Counted from the first letter of the stretch, positions 8,852-17,592 are shown. The stretch: 64,000 bases of DNA from Paenibacillus sp. MMS18-CY102 (GCF_009789195.1 NZ_WSTC01000031.1:1-64000), one strand, 5' to 3'. Notes: generated from the letters alone by a model not told the origin. Translations and numbers: made by a program.

Positions 8852-10474
8852 TTAACCTGCGGATTGTACCGGTACATCAGCTTGGGCTGTCGCATCCGCC
8901 TGCCCGGCTTGCTCTACTGCTGGACTTGCCTTGCGGCCGCTGCTCATGATCGCTTGGTTGCATGCCGCTACGTACGCTTGCGCCGCTGCCAGCACGATAT
9001 CCTTATGGATTGCTGTACCCCGATAACGTTGGTCCTCATATACAATCGTCACGACCGCTTCGCCATACGCGCCCTCCCCAGTGGACAGCGAATGCAGCTC
9101 CAGGTCCTCGAACTCACCAGCATCCGGTATCGCTTGCTGAATGCAGCGGATCACCGATTCCAGCGGCCCTTCACCGACAGCCGAGTATGAGCGCTCAACG
9201 CCTTCTGCATCGCGAACCGTAACTGAAGCTACGCGGGAACGCTGCGTGCCGGATACGACTTGCAGATCGGCCAGCACGAATGGATCGGGCTGTGTTGCGG
9301 TCGCCTCGCCCGTAATGCGAACCAGCTCGCTGTCCGTCACGATTTTGTTAACGTCAGCGATTTCGATGAACTTCTCATAGATGCCTTGCATCTGGTCTTC
9401 GCTGACCTGAATGCCGTATTCCGACAGGCGATGCTTGATCGCGTGACGGCCTGACGATTTGCCCAGAATGATCATGCTCCGTGGAATGCCCATTGCCTCA
9501 GGGTCCATAATCTCGAACGTATTACGGTTTTTCAGCAGACCGTCTTGATGGATGCCCGATTCATGCTGGAATGCATTGCGGCCGACGATTGGCTTATTGA
9601 AGGCGATCGGGAAGCGCATCGTGCGGCTAACCAGTCGCGAGGTGTTGAAAATTTCGGCTTGCACAATGCCGGTCTCTGCCTGCAGCGCCTCTTTGCGCGT
9701 CTCGATTGCCATGACCAGCTCTTCCAGCGAGCAATTGCCGGCCCGTTCGCCGATGCCGTTGACCGTAACTTCGACCTGCGTCGCTCCGCCGCGAATGGCC
9801 GCGATGCTGTTGGCAACCGCCATGCCCAGATCGTTATGGCAGTGGGCGCTGAAGCGTACGCGATCAGCACCGCGCGCTTCGCGGCGTACGGTACGGAACA
9901 GCTCCTCTATCTCATGGGGCATTGCATACCCCGTCGTATCCGGCATGTTAATAATGGTCGCGCCCGCTTCAATCGCCGCTTCAACCATCGTGATCAGAAA
10001 CTCATGTCCCGTACGCGTCGAGTCCATCGCCGAAAACTCAATTTCATCGACGAATTGCTTGCCGTAGCTGATCATATCCTTTGCCATCTGAATGACTTGG
10101 TCACGGGACTTGCGCATCTGAAAGTCCAGATGAATGTCCGACGAGGAGATAAACAGATGCAGGCGGCGGCGGGCAGCATCCTCTGTTGCGCGAACTGCCG
10201 CATCAATGTCAGGGCGCATGCAGCGGGCGAAGCCTGCGATCTCCACATTTTGCAGCTCGCGGGAGATTTGCTGAACCGCTGCGAAATCGCCAGGGCTGGA
10301 GATTGGGAAGCCAGGCTCGATGACGTCGATGCCCAGCTTTGCCAGTTGGCGGGCAATGACGATTTTACGGCCGGAATCAACTGCCGCTCCCGGGGATTGC
10401 TCGCCGTCACGTAGCGTTGTATCAAAAATTTGGATCCGGTTTTTATTCATCTCGTTAGGGGATTGGTTCGTCAT
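8852..10474 (-). CDS. leuA: 2-isopropylmalate synthase
   Basis: Condenses acetyl-CoA with 2-oxoisovalerate, the committed step of leucine synthesis. The HMGL-like catalytic barrel starts with IFDTTLRDGEQSPG (metal ligand Asp18); the HCHNDLGMAVANS metal and substrate motif and ERAGNCSLEELVMA follow. The last 130 residues form the LeuA regulatory (leucine feedback) domain. 540 residues, with an Ala-rich tail. RBS GGAGGAAA lies seven bases before the ATG. It is a lone gene here, not part of an ilv-leu operon, and is preceded by two leucine T-box leaders. Confidence 0.96.
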   Translation of the reverse strand: MTNQSPNEMNKNRIQIFDTTLRDGEQSPGAAVDSGRKIVIARQLAKLGIDVIEPGFPISSPGDFAAVQQISRELQNVEIAGFARCMRPDIDAAVRATEDAARRRLHLFISSSDIHLDFQMRKSRDQVIQMAKDMISYGKQFVDEIEFSAMDSTRTGHEFLITMVEAAIEAGATIINMPDTTGYAMPHEIEELFRTVRREARGADRVRFSAHCHNDLGMAVANSIAAIRGGATQVEVTVNGIGERAGNCSLEELVMAIETRKEALQAETGIVQAEIFNTSRLVSRTMRFPIAFNKPIVGRNAFQHESGIHQDGLLKNRNTFEIMDPEAMGIPRSMIILGKSSGRHAIKHRLSEYGIQVSEDQMQGIYEKFIEIADVNKIVTDSELVRITGEATATQPDPFVLADLQVVSGTQRSRVASVTVRDAEGVERSYSAVGEGPLESVIRCIQQAIPDAGEFEDLELHSLSTGEGAYGEAVVTIVYEDQRYRGTAIHKDIVLAAAQAYVAACNQAIMSSGRKASPAVEQAGQADATAQADVPVQSAG

Positions 10475-10518
10475 GGTTGTTTCCTCCGCTCAAATTAGGT
10501 TGGGTGTACATGTGACAA

Positions 10519-10915
10519 TAAAAAACACAAGCCTATCGTCTCTTCGCCTTGGCATGTGCCTTGGCGAATAAGAGACGACAGGCTTGTGTTCAAGCCGCTG
10601 CCGCGGTACCACTCTCGTTGACCCATCGCCTGACCAGCAATTGTTCGCTGTTTGCAGGTGATCGAGTCCGCTTGTTGCTGACAATCCGGCTCCCGCCATA
10701 TCGCGGAAAGTTCGAATTGTCGGCGTCCAGGGTAACGGCTGGATGGGCCGTAACGATGTACGCAAGCTGTACGCGGAAACTTTCGCTCCGCCTTCCCTTG
10801 TTCCACCGCTCCGCTTACAGGCGAGTTTCCAACATTCGTTCGGCTGCGTCGCACCGTCCCGCAGCTCTCTGGCACCCCGAATCGTCGTACTGCTCCTGTT
10901 CATTGCGTTATTGCT
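10519..10915 (-). promoter_or_regulatory. T-box leader 1 (leucine), proximal to leuA
   Basis: T-box antitermination leader. The conserved T-box GTGGTACCGCGG reads from 10615 to 10601 on the minus strand. A Stem I core with AGAGAGCTGCGG and GGTGCGACGCAGC is at about 10870-10840, and the candidate specifier is CTC (10825-10823) in GGAAACTCGCCTG, a Leu codon followed by a purine. The terminator (arms AACACAAGCCT/AGGCTTGTGTT, tail TTTTTTATT) ends at 10519, 44 bases before leuA. Uncharged tRNA-Leu would favour readthrough. Confidence 0.9.
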
Positions 10916-11010
10916 ATGCTTAGTTGTTTCTTAGGTTGTTCCTATGCAAATCTCGTCTTGAGATCTCAATGTTCCGTATGTGTGAATGTGAATCAGCCTG
11001 GTTCATCCGG

Positions 11011-11058
11011 TTAACTTGCGTAATGCTCTAACAGGATTCGCTTAACGTATTCCAACAC
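11011..11058 (-). CDS. 15-residue ORF between the two T-boxes
   Basis: A GTG-started ORF encoding MLEYVKRILLEHYAS lies just downstream of the distal T-box terminator. It has a near-perfect RBS, AGGAGGG at 11072-11066, seven bases from the start. It is not recognised. It could be the stub of a lost leucine-pathway gene, or a short leader peptide whose four Leu/Ile codons matter. No coding-potential test is possible at this length. Confidence 0.4.
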   Translation of the reverse strand: MLEYVKRILLEHYAS

Positions 11059-11096
11059 GCAGCCGCCCTCCTGGGAATGGGACAAATCTGATGGCA

Positions 11097-11470
11097 ACAA
11101 GAAAAGCCTGCCGTCTCCTGCATTGCAAGAGACGACAGGCTGTATGCCCGCGCGGTACCACTCTTGTTGACACCCGATTCGATTACTCGAAGCGAATGCC
11201 CACCTTAAGCGCTTCGCCATATCCGGCCGGACTATGGCTAACACGCACCCTATATCGGGGGTAAACCGTAATGGCGTACGGCCGAGCATCCTTTAGCCGA
11301 TCAATCGGCTGCAAGATGAACGATTCCGCCACTCCGCTCCCAGGCGAGCTTCAGATCCCCTTCGACTGCGTTGCACCATCCCGCAGTTCTCTAGCGGCTA
11401 GCCGACATTCCGTCAAGCTCGCCATCCCCGGTTACTCTTACTATTCCTGTTCGTCGCGTTTGGAATTATT
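11097..11470 (-). promoter_or_regulatory. T-box leader 2 (leucine), distal
   Basis: Second complete T-box: GTGGTACCGCG at 11162-11151, Stem I core with GAACTGCGGGATGGTGCAACG near 11390, candidate specifier CTC at 11348-11346 in GAAGCTCGCCTGGGAGCGG, and terminator arms AGCCTGTCGTCTC/GAGACGGCAGGCT ending in TTTTCTTG near 11100. The specifier context is nearly the same as in T-box 1, so this looks like a duplicated leucine sensor. Only the 15-residue ORF lies between its terminator and T-box 1. Confidence 0.88.
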
Positions 11471-11492
11471 CGTTATGCGATCTGTTGAAGCT

Positions 11493-11522
11493 ATTATATG
11501 CACATGCATATTGCAATGTCAA
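11493..11522 (-). promoter_or_regulatory. Sigma-A promoter of the T-box/leuA unit
   Basis: Minus-strand TTGACA (11522-11517), an 18-base spacer, then TATAAT (11498-11493): consensus match at both hexamers. It sits between the tsaD stop and T-box 2. No equally good promoter was found between the two T-boxes, so one transcript probably carries both. Confidence 0.85.
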
Positions 11523-11533
11523 CACCCAGTTTT

Positions 11534-12613
11534 TTAGGCTGATGGGCTTCCCACAGACCAAGCTTCGAGCGACAGCTGCGGATCGGCTTTCATATCGAGC
11601 GATGTAAATTCGCCATTTTTCCACTTCAAATGCGCTGCCGCGCCGATCATTGCGCCATTGTCTGTACATAGCTCAAACGGCGGCACAAGCAGCGGAATTT
11701 GCGCCTCTTTACAGCTGGCAGCAAGCGCCGTGCGAAGGCCGCGATTGGCCGCAACACCGCCGCATAACAGCAGCTGACGCGCGCCAAATTCACGAACCGC
11801 ACGCATCGATTTGCCGATTAACACGTCAATAACCGACTCTTGAAAACCGCGTGCAAGCGCAGCCGTCCGGAGCGTCTCGCCTTTCATCCTGGCTTGGTTA
11901 ATTGCAGCAAGAACGGCAGATTTTAAGCCGCTCAAGCTAAAATCATACGAATCCGGCTCCAGCCAAGCGCGAGGCAGCTCAATTACGTCATCTGCACCCA
12001 CGGCAAGCTTGTCGATATGCGGCCCGCCCGGATAAGGGAATTCCAGCGCCCGCGCTACTTTGTCATAAGCTTCCCCGACTGCGTCATCCCGCGTACGGCC
12101 GATGATGCGGAAGGAGCCCTCGCGCTCCAGCAACACCAGCTCCGTATGCCCGCCGGATACGACCAGCGCCATGCATGGGTAAACAATATCGTGAACGAGT
12201 GCATTGGCATAAATATGGCCGGCAATATGATGCGTGCCGATGAGTGGAATATCGAGCGCCATCGCATAGGTTTTGGCCGCCACGCCGCCTACGAGCAGCG
12301 CACCTACGAGCCCCGGCCCTTGCGTGACCGCAACGGCCGACAGCTCGGAAGGCTGAACGCCAGCTTGCTCCAGCGCCTGCTCCATCATGAGCGTAATCGT
12401 TTCGACATGCTGCCTGGACGCTATCTCTGGAACGACGCCGCCGAACTGGCGATGCGTGTCAATCTGGCTGGAAATGACGTTCGACTCAATATGCCGCCCA
12501 TCGCGAACGACGGCGACCGACGTCTCGTCACAGCTTGTCTCTATTGCAAGCAGAAGGCTTTGGGAAAGCGTTCCCGCGCTTGTATCTTTATGATGCTCAT
12601 TCGTATTGGTCAT
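11534..12613 (-). CDS. tsaD: tRNA t6A37 threonylcarbamoyltransferase TsaD
   Basis: Transfers the threonylcarbamoyl group to A37 of ANN-decoding tRNAs, with TsaB and TsaE. The ASKHA fold starts at LLLAIETSCDETSVAVV; the metal-binding GTHHIAGHIYAN (HxxxH) and the GGVAANRGLR nucleotide loop are present. The ATG at 12613 overlaps the rimI stop (ATGA) with AGGAG seven bases upstream; an N-terminal extension upstream in frame would overlap rimI and is not favoured. Last gene of the thiL-tsaE-tsaB-rimI-tsaD operon. Confidence 0.95.
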   Translation of the reverse strand: MTNTNEHHKDTSAGTLSQSLLLAIETSCDETSVAVVRDGRHIESNVISSQIDTHRQFGGVVPEIASRQHVETITLMMEQALEQAGVQPSELSAVAVTQGPGLVGALLVGGVAAKTYAMALDIPLIGTHHIAGHIYANALVHDIVYPCMALVVSGGHTELVLLEREGSFRIIGRTRDDAVGEAYDKVARALEFPYPGGPHIDKLAVGADDVIELPRAWLEPDSYDFSLSGLKSAVLAAINQARMKGETLRTAALARGFQESVIDVLIGKSMRAVREFGARQLLLCGGVAANRGLRTALAASCKEAQIPLLVPPFELCTDNGAMIGAAAHLKWKNGEFTSLDMKADPQLSLEAWSVGSPSA

Positions 12614-13113
12614 CGTTGAACTCCTGTCCGCGGCGCGCTCAGCTCTACCCACATGATGAGCGCATCCTCGTTGTTGTCCGAATAATACCCGGGCCGCACG
12701 CCTGCAGGCTCAAACCCAAGGCGCCCATACAGCCGCTGTGCACGCTCATTGCTGACACGAACCTCAAGCGTCATCCGCTGCATGCCAGCTTCCTCTGCAT
12801 CCACCATCAGCCGGCGCAATAGCAGCTCGCCTAGCCCCTTGCCTCGGCAGTCATGCCGCACTGCAACATTCGTCACATGCGCTTCATCGATAATGGTCCA
12901 CATGCCGCCATATCCAATAATGCCGCTAGGGTCCTCCATGACCATATAGCGGGCAAAATGGTTATTCGTCAGCTCATTCGTAAAAGCTTCAGCCGTCCAA
13001 GGCGTCGTGAATGCTTCTTGCTCGATTGACACGATAGCCTGGATGTCGGCCAAGCGCATTTTGCGAAATTTGATGGTGGAATGCTCATTAGCGTTACTCA
13101 TTGGATCGTTCAT
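12610..13113 (-). CDS. rimI: Ribosomal protein S18 N-acetyltransferase RimI
   Basis: GNAT-family N-alpha-acetyltransferase. The acetyl-CoA loop VRHDCRGKGLGELLLRRL (motif A) and the C-terminal NERAQRLYGRLGFEPAG segment are typical of RimI. At 167 residues it has a short polar N-terminal extension. Both ends overlap neighbours by ATGA (tsaB upstream, tsaD downstream), a tightly coupled operon matching Bacillus ydiD. The true protein substrate in this lineage is not known from sequence. Confidence 0.92.
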   Translation of the reverse strand: MNDPMSNANEHSTIKFRKMRLADIQAIVSIEQEAFTTPWTAEAFTNELTNNHFARYMVMEDPSGIIGYGGMWTIIDEAHVTNVAVRHDCRGKGLGELLLRRLMVDAEEAGMQRMTLEVRVSNERAQRLYGRLGFEPAGVRPGYYSDNNEDALIMWVELSAPRTGVQR

Positions 13114-13955
13114 TGGCTCTCACGCTCCGCCTGCTGCTTCTCCCTCAGCTTAACTTCTGCCTCAGTCAGCTGCGTGTAATTCGGCACGAATGTGTGCACC
13201 TCTTCATGCTCGCCTCCAGCAATGCGGGCAGCGCCAAGAAGCGCGACGCTTCGCCCTTCCATAAGCGCATTGGCATAATCGACCTGTACGCCGATGCCCG
13301 CGCACAATTCGCTCAATCGGACAAGCTCTGCTTCATGGATCTGTACATCGCCGCCAATCATAATCGACAGGCTGCTAGGCTCCGCGCTGCGATGTTCGGA
13401 TGCCAGCGCATATAGCTGGTCAGCCCAACCATTCATGAGGCGAATGCCGTCATCGGCCATTCGCTGCCAGGCGACATCGCCGTTGCTGATGAAAGCCGCC
13501 GTATATACTTGTCCACGCCGCGCATCCATAATCGGCACGAACCACTGTTCATGCGCCAATCCTGCATCTGCATCCGCACCGATAGTTCCCGAACATTTGC
13601 CGTTCATTTGGCCAAAGGCAAGCGCCTCCAGGCTTGATACGCCGACCAAAGGCAAACGCCAAGCCCATGCCAGCGTCTTCGCAACAGTAACCCCTATTCG
13701 CATGCCCGTATACGAGCCAGGCCCTCTGCCAACCGCAATGCCACCGAGTTCCTGCTGCGTCAGCTCACGGGATGCCAACAAGCCTTTTATCTTCGATACC
13801 ACCTCAACGGAATGGTTGCGTTCGGCGAGTGAATGCACTTCGCCCAGCACTTCATTCCCTTGTACAATCGCCATCGCCATCGTCGCCGTTGACGTATCCA
13901 AAGCTAGTACAATAGGCTGTTGTGCCGCGCTTGCTTGCCCTGTTGTTCCGCTCAT
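13110..13955 (-). CDS. tsaB: t6A synthesis protein TsaB
   Basis: Inactive ASKHA paralogue of TsaD that scaffolds the t6A complex. PIVLALDTSTATMAMAIV at the N-terminus and VGRGPGSYTGMRIGVTVAKT are diagnostic. The ATG at 13955 has GGGGGAGCGGCC upstream and overlaps the tsaE stop by ATGA; an earlier in-frame start would lie inside tsaE. 281 residues, somewhat longer than the usual 230, with a small Ser/Ala-rich N-terminus and a Glu/Arg-rich tail. Confidence 0.93.
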   Translation of the reverse strand: MSGTTGQASAAQQPIVLALDTSTATMAMAIVQGNEVLGEVHSLAERNHSVEVVSKIKGLLASRELTQQELGGIAVGRGPGSYTGMRIGVTVAKTLAWAWRLPLVGVSSLEALAFGQMNGKCSGTIGADADAGLAHEQWFVPIMDARRGQVYTAAFISNGDVAWQRMADDGIRLMNGWADQLYALASEHRSAEPSSLSIMIGGDVQIHEAELVRLSELCAGIGVQVDYANALMEGRSVALLGAARIAGGEHEEVHTFVPNYTQLTEAEVKLREKQQAERESQ

Positions 13956-14461
13956 GGCCGCTCCCCCTTCTCCCGTTGTTCCTGCCACTGGGACCATTCC
14001 TTGACAAATGCCGCTTCCCTTGCCCCGGACGCCTTTAATGCATATTGCCGGCGCTGGTCCCCTAAGTGCGCGATATGGAGATGAAGCCGATCAGGCGGGA
14101 GCAGCTCCTCAATGAGGCTGGCCCATTCCACAATCGTAACGCCCTCTCCAAAAAAATAGTCATCTAAGCCTAGATCGTCCGCTTCATCAACCGACAATCG
14201 GTATACATCCATATGATAAAAGGGCATCGAGCGCCCTTCATATTCTTTGATTATCGTGAAGGTCGGGCTGCTCACAATGCCTGCAACGCCAAGTGCCGCA
14301 GCAAAAGCTTGGGAAAATCGGGTTTTGCCCGCCCCCAAATCGCCGTCAAGCGCCAGCACCGTGCCCGGCTTCGCCCACTGGGCGAGCCGCTGCGCCAGCT
14401 CAATCGTATCGGATTCCGACTCGCCTTCCCACACGAAAGCTGTCCCTGCCTGCTTGTCCAT
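13952..14461 (-). CDS. tsaE: t6A synthesis ATPase TsaE
   Basis: P-loop ATPase that regenerates the TsaB-TsaD complex. Walker A is LDGDLGAGKTRFSQ, followed by VSSPTFTIIKEYEG, FYHMDVYRL and VTIVEWAS, all standard for the family. The ATG at 14461 is preferred, with AAGGAG about ten bases upstream; the frame is open to a TTG at 14515 that overlaps thiL. Equivalent to Bacillus ydiB. Confidence 0.92.
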   Translation of the reverse strand: MDKQAGTAFVWEGESESDTIELAQRLAQWAKPGTVLALDGDLGAGKTRFSQAFAAALGVAGIVSSPTFTIIKEYEGRSMPFYHMDVYRLSVDEADDLGLDDYFFGEGVTIVEWASLIEELLPPDRLHLHIAHLGDQRRQYALKASGAREAAFVKEWSQWQEQREKGERP

Positions 14462-14507
14462 TCGTTCACCGTTCTCCTTCTGCTCGTGATCGGCGCCTTC
14501 TCCCGTT

Positions 14508-15725
14508 TCACGCAAAATGGTTAAATCCCTTCTTCGGGATCGGCCGCCTGCGTTCGGAAGAAAAACCGCTGCCGTTGCGGCTGCCAGCCGCCAATAGCAT
14601 GACTTCCGGCTCCCCTGCTTCGGTCTCGCCTATGAGATAAAAAGGCAGCCCTTCTTCGGCGAATTGCGCTTTGGCCGCTTCCGCATCCGCTGCATCGATC
14701 GTTCCAAGCAGCACATAATCCTCGCCGCCATACAGCATCCAATCAAGCGCTTCATGCTTCACTTCGCTTGCATAGCTAACAAGCGCGCCGCTACGAGGCA
14801 GCGCGCGGTCGTGCAGCACAAGCCGCACATTCGAAGCTTGTGCAATTTCCCAAGCTTCGCTGGCAAGCCCGTCGCTGACGTCGTTCAGCGACGTACAGGT
14901 GCCGCGCGCAAGCAGCAGCCGCCCCGCGCGCACCGAAGGCGCTGGCCGGCGATGCGCGCGCACGAGCGCCTCGGGCAGGCCCGAGGCTGCTCGCTCCGCG
15001 CGGCTAGCGCTAGGCGCGCTTGCAGCCGGCGCAGTGCTTGCCGCCGGCGCGTCGCTTGCTGCGCAAGCCGGCACGGCAGCTGCGCTGATATCGCCGCGCT
15101 CCGCAGGCGGCGAAGCGCTCGCGCCGCTGCGTGCCGCCGCGGCGCCAACACCTGCGCCCTCGCCGCTATCCGCGGCGAGCAGCGCATGCAAGCCGGCCCC
15201 GGACATGCCGACGGGGCCGGTCAAGAACACGGCGTCGCCGGGCTTCGCCCCGGAGCGCCGAAGCGCACGCCCCGCCTCCACCGTCCCAACGATGGTGATG
15301 GCGACAGCCAAATGCAACGGCGACGACGTCGTGTCGCCGCCAATGATGGCCACGCCGTACTGCTCGGCGCACGCATAAATCCCGTCGTACAGCCGGCGCA
15401 TACGCTCCGGCCCCCATGCTGGCGGCACACTCACCGAGACGAGCGCGTGCCGCGGCAAACCGCCCATCGCCGCGATATCGCTGACGTTCGCGGCTAATGC
15501 TTTGTACCCGATGTCCGCTTCCGCCATCGTCCCGTCGTTAAAATGCACGGTCTCCACCATCGTGTCGACCGCCAAAACCCATTGCCAGCTATCTAGCGGC
15601 CCAGCTGGCGCTTCGACGATCGCCGCATCGTCTCCAATGCCAAGCACAACGCCCCGCTCCCGCTGCCAGTCCGTCCCTTGGCGCCCTTGCGTCCAATGGC
15701 CGATGCTCGCGAACTCGTCCACCAC
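14508..15725 (-). CDS. thiL: Thiamine-monophosphate kinase with Ala-rich insertion
   Basis: Phosphorylates thiamine monophosphate to the active diphosphate. Metal and substrate motifs GIGDDAAIV, ANVSDIAAMGG, GGDTTSS, NDVSDGLASEAWEI and YGGEDYVLLGTI are intact. The protein is about 405 residues against 325-330 usual: a stretch of about 75 Ala/Ser/Pro/Gly residues, encoded by very GC-rich DNA at roughly 14930-15170, is inserted between the two halves. No stop or frameshift accompanies it. Start uncertain: GGAGG favours GTG at 15725 or 15722 over the TTG at 15737. First gene of the t6A operon, as in Bacillus (ydiA). Confidence 0.9.
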   Translation of the reverse strand: MVDEFASIGHWTQGRQGTDWQRERGVVLGIGDDAAIVEAPAGPLDSWQWVLAVDTMVETVHFNDGTMAEADIGYKALAANVSDIAAMGGLPRHALVSVSVPPAWGPERMRRLYDGIYACAEQYGVAIIGGDTTSSPLHLAVAITIVGTVEAGRALRRSGAKPGDAVFLTGPVGMSGAGLHALLAADSGEGAGVGAAAARSGASASPPAERGDISAAAVPACAASDAPAASTAPAASAPSASRAERAASGLPEALVRAHRRPAPSVRAGRLLLARGTCTSLNDVSDGLASEAWEIAQASNVRLVLHDRALPRSGALVSYASEVKHEALDWMLYGGEDYVLLGTIDAADAEAAKAQFAEEGLPFYLIGETEAGEPEVMLLAAGSRNGSGFSSERRRPIPKKGFNHFA

Positions 15726-15857
15726 TTTCGCCTCCAAGCCGCACTATGGCCTTTCTGCCTTGCCTATATCTTTTCATTCGCCGATGCTATGCGATTCCCT
15801 TATTATATCGGGCTGTGTCGGCTCCCGCAACAAAAGTGAAGCATGTCCAGCGCATAC

Positions 15858-15902
15858 AAAAAAGCCGCGGCCATTGGGCTTAATCCCCATGGCCGCGGCC
15901 TT
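15858..15902 (-). terminator. Rho-independent terminator after yitT-like gene
   Basis: Arms AAGCCGCGGCCATTGGG and CCCCATGGCCGCGGCCTT, tail TTTTTTG on the minus strand. Confidence 0.92.
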
Positions 15903-15921
15903 GCTGCACGGCGCAGCGCGC

Positions 15922-16791
15922 TTAGTGAATATCTTTCTTCTTGAAGCGTCCGCCCTTCACATCGTGAATATTGCCAACGGCCAGGAAAGCAGAATCGTCA
16001 ATTTCTTGCACGATCGATTTCAGCTTCGCTTCCTCTAGGCGCGTTACGACGCAAAAGATCACTTTTTTGCTGCCGCCAGAAAACGCCCCTTCCCCATGCA
16101 AATACGTGACGCCACGGCCAAGTCGGCTCATGATCGCATCCCCGATAATTTCTGAATTATCGCTGATGATCCATACCGACTTGGATTCGTCAAAGCCTTC
16201 AATCGTGATATCGATCATCTTGAAGGCCAAATAATAAGCAACGAGCGAGTACATCGCACGGTCCCAACCGAACACGAACCCTGCACTGCCTAGGATAAAG
16301 AAGTTGAGGAACATAACAATTTCGCCGACAGAGAACGGAATTTTCTTGTTCACGAGAATCGCTACGATTTCTGTACCGTCCAATGAACCGCCGGACCGAA
16401 TTACGATGCCGACGCCAATGCCCAGAATGACGCCGCCGAATATCGCAGCCAAGAAGGTGTCGTCGGTAAACGCCGGTACCGGATGAAGCAGGAAGGTGCC
16501 GATCGACATGACGACAACGCCGTATAGCGTAGAGAGCGCAAACGTCTTGCCAATTTGCTTATATCCGATAAACAAGAACGGCAAGTTCAGCAAGAAGAGG
16601 AATACACCGATAGGAACGCCTGACAGATGAGAACTAATGATAGATATACCTGTAATGCCGCCATCAATGATGTTGTTCGGAACAAGAAAAATTTCTAGCC
16701 CGACTGCCATCAAAATTGCGCCAATGGTCAGAAAAACGATCCGGCGCACAAGCTCAATCTTCGTTAATTTACTATGCTGGATTTGTGCCAT
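15922..16791 (-). CDS. YitT/DUF2179 family membrane protein
   Basis: Membrane protein of the large Bacillota YitT family, of unknown transport function. About six hydrophobic segments fill residues 15-190 (YitT_membrane), with family motifs PNNIIDGGITGISII and GVGIVIRSGGSLDGTEIVA. The last 80 residues form a soluble DUF2179 domain (GRGVTYLHGEGAFSGG then VVTRLEEAKL). 289 residues is normal. Monocistronic with its own terminator; a weak promoter with -10 TATACT lies near 16838. Confidence 0.88.
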   Translation of the reverse strand: MAQIQHSKLTKIELVRRIVFLTIGAILMAVGLEIFLVPNNIIDGGITGISIISSHLSGVPIGVFLFLLNLPFLFIGYKQIGKTFALSTLYGVVVMSIGTFLLHPVPAFTDDTFLAAIFGGVILGIGVGIVIRSGGSLDGTEIVAILVNKKIPFSVGEIVMFLNFFILGSAGFVFGWDRAMYSLVAYYLAFKMIDITIEGFDESKSVWIISDNSEIIGDAIMSRLGRGVTYLHGEGAFSGGSKKVIFCVVTRLEEAKLKSIVQEIDDSAFLAVGNIHDVKGGRFKKKDIH

Positions 16792-17197
16792 AGTTGTCCC
16801 CCGCTTTCTCGTTGTTTCGCTTTACTATTTATAGTATACATGAAAAACGGCCTAATTTGAACCGAATTTCATCGTTTTTGTTCAAATTCGCTTGTTTTGA
16901 TGGCTAAAATAGATCGAATCTCGCATTATCCTATCGTTATCGAATCCAATCTTCGATTATCTCAAAATGTCTGAAAAGTGTACACGCAATAGAAAAGGCC
17001 GCCCTCCAGAAAGCAACGCCAACCGTCGACTCTTTAAGGAACAGCCTCCATCATTCATACGCAACGTTAATCGTGCCCCAAATTCATCCGCTTCAAACAG
17101 CCAGCAACCATCTATTGCATCTAATCGGCGTTTCTTTTATGCTGGTCTTACCGGCTTAACAGCGGGAATTCGACAATTTTTCGGAGGGATTATCGAG
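16792..17197. other. Intergenic stretch with no supported gene
   Basis: About 400 AT-rich bases between two divergent genes. It contains the presumed yitT promoter near the left end. A plus-strand frame open from 16967 runs into the small gene starting at 17198, but the upstream part has no RBS and looks non-coding. Nothing else recognised. Confidence 0.5.
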
Positions 17198-17410
17198 ATG
17201 GGCAAACGCCAAAAAAGCCGCGCAGCAAGCGCAGCCAATCGAACGGCAAAGGAACGGGCCGAGGCAATTATGTCAGGAGCAGGACGCAATCAATGGGTAC
17301 GGAAGCCGCACACGCAAATCGTTACGAACCGCAAGGCAGAACAGCGCCGCACGTGGTGCCGAAAAGGCACGGACGACGGCGCTGTTTTATTTTGTGCAAA
17401 AAGCTGCTAG
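17198..17410 (+). CDS. Small basic hypothetical protein
   Basis: 70 residues rich in Arg, Lys and Ala (MGKRQKSRAASAANRTAKER at the start; RKPHTQIVTNRKAEQRR in the middle), no membrane segment. The ATG at 17198 has CGGAGGG eight to nine bases upstream, which is the main support. It converges on the spore-protein gene and overlaps its end by four bases. The strongly basic, low-complexity composition suggests nucleic-acid binding, but no family was recognised. Confidence 0.55.
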   Translation: MGKRQKSRAASAANRTAKERAEAIMSGAGRNQWVRKPHTQIVTNRKAEQRRTWCRKGTDDGAVLFCAKSC

Positions 17411-17592
17411 CCTTTATCCTCAACAAGCCGGTCAACCGACACGGTATGCGTGTTCTGCGGTGTTCCGCCTACTTGGACAGTAGCCATGCCATTGGCCTCA
17501 TCAACGCTCTCGATCCACACAGGCTCTCCCTCAAGTTGGACGCCGATCGTTGCGCTTGATTCGTAAATTTGTTTTGCCCGCTGAATGTCCAT
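17407..17592 (-). CDS. sspH: H-type small acid-soluble spore protein
   Basis: Minor spore protein of the SspH family, made in the forespore. MDIQRAKQIYESSATIGVQL, then GEPVWIESVDEANGMATV, follow the family pattern closely, and 61 residues is the usual size. The ATG at 17592 has GGAGGGG seven bases upstream. It identifies the host as an endospore former. It follows the 76-residue hypothetical gene by four bases and is probably co-transcribed with it; a forespore sigma-G promoter would be expected upstream but was not identified. Confidence 0.9.
   Translation of the reverse strand: MDIQRAKQIYESSATIGVQLEGEPVWIESVDEANGMATVQVGGTPQNTHTVSVDRLVEDKG

Noticed and set aside
9545-10414. 289-residue plus-strand frame
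   Set aside because: Antisense shadow of leuA.
11011-11289. 92-residue minus-strand frame through T-box 2
   Set aside because: Crosses the leader and terminator; only its last 15 codons follow an RBS and are listed separately.
16967-17197. N-terminal extension of the small basic protein
   Set aside because: The upstream part lacks an RBS, whereas the ATG at 17198 has a strong one.
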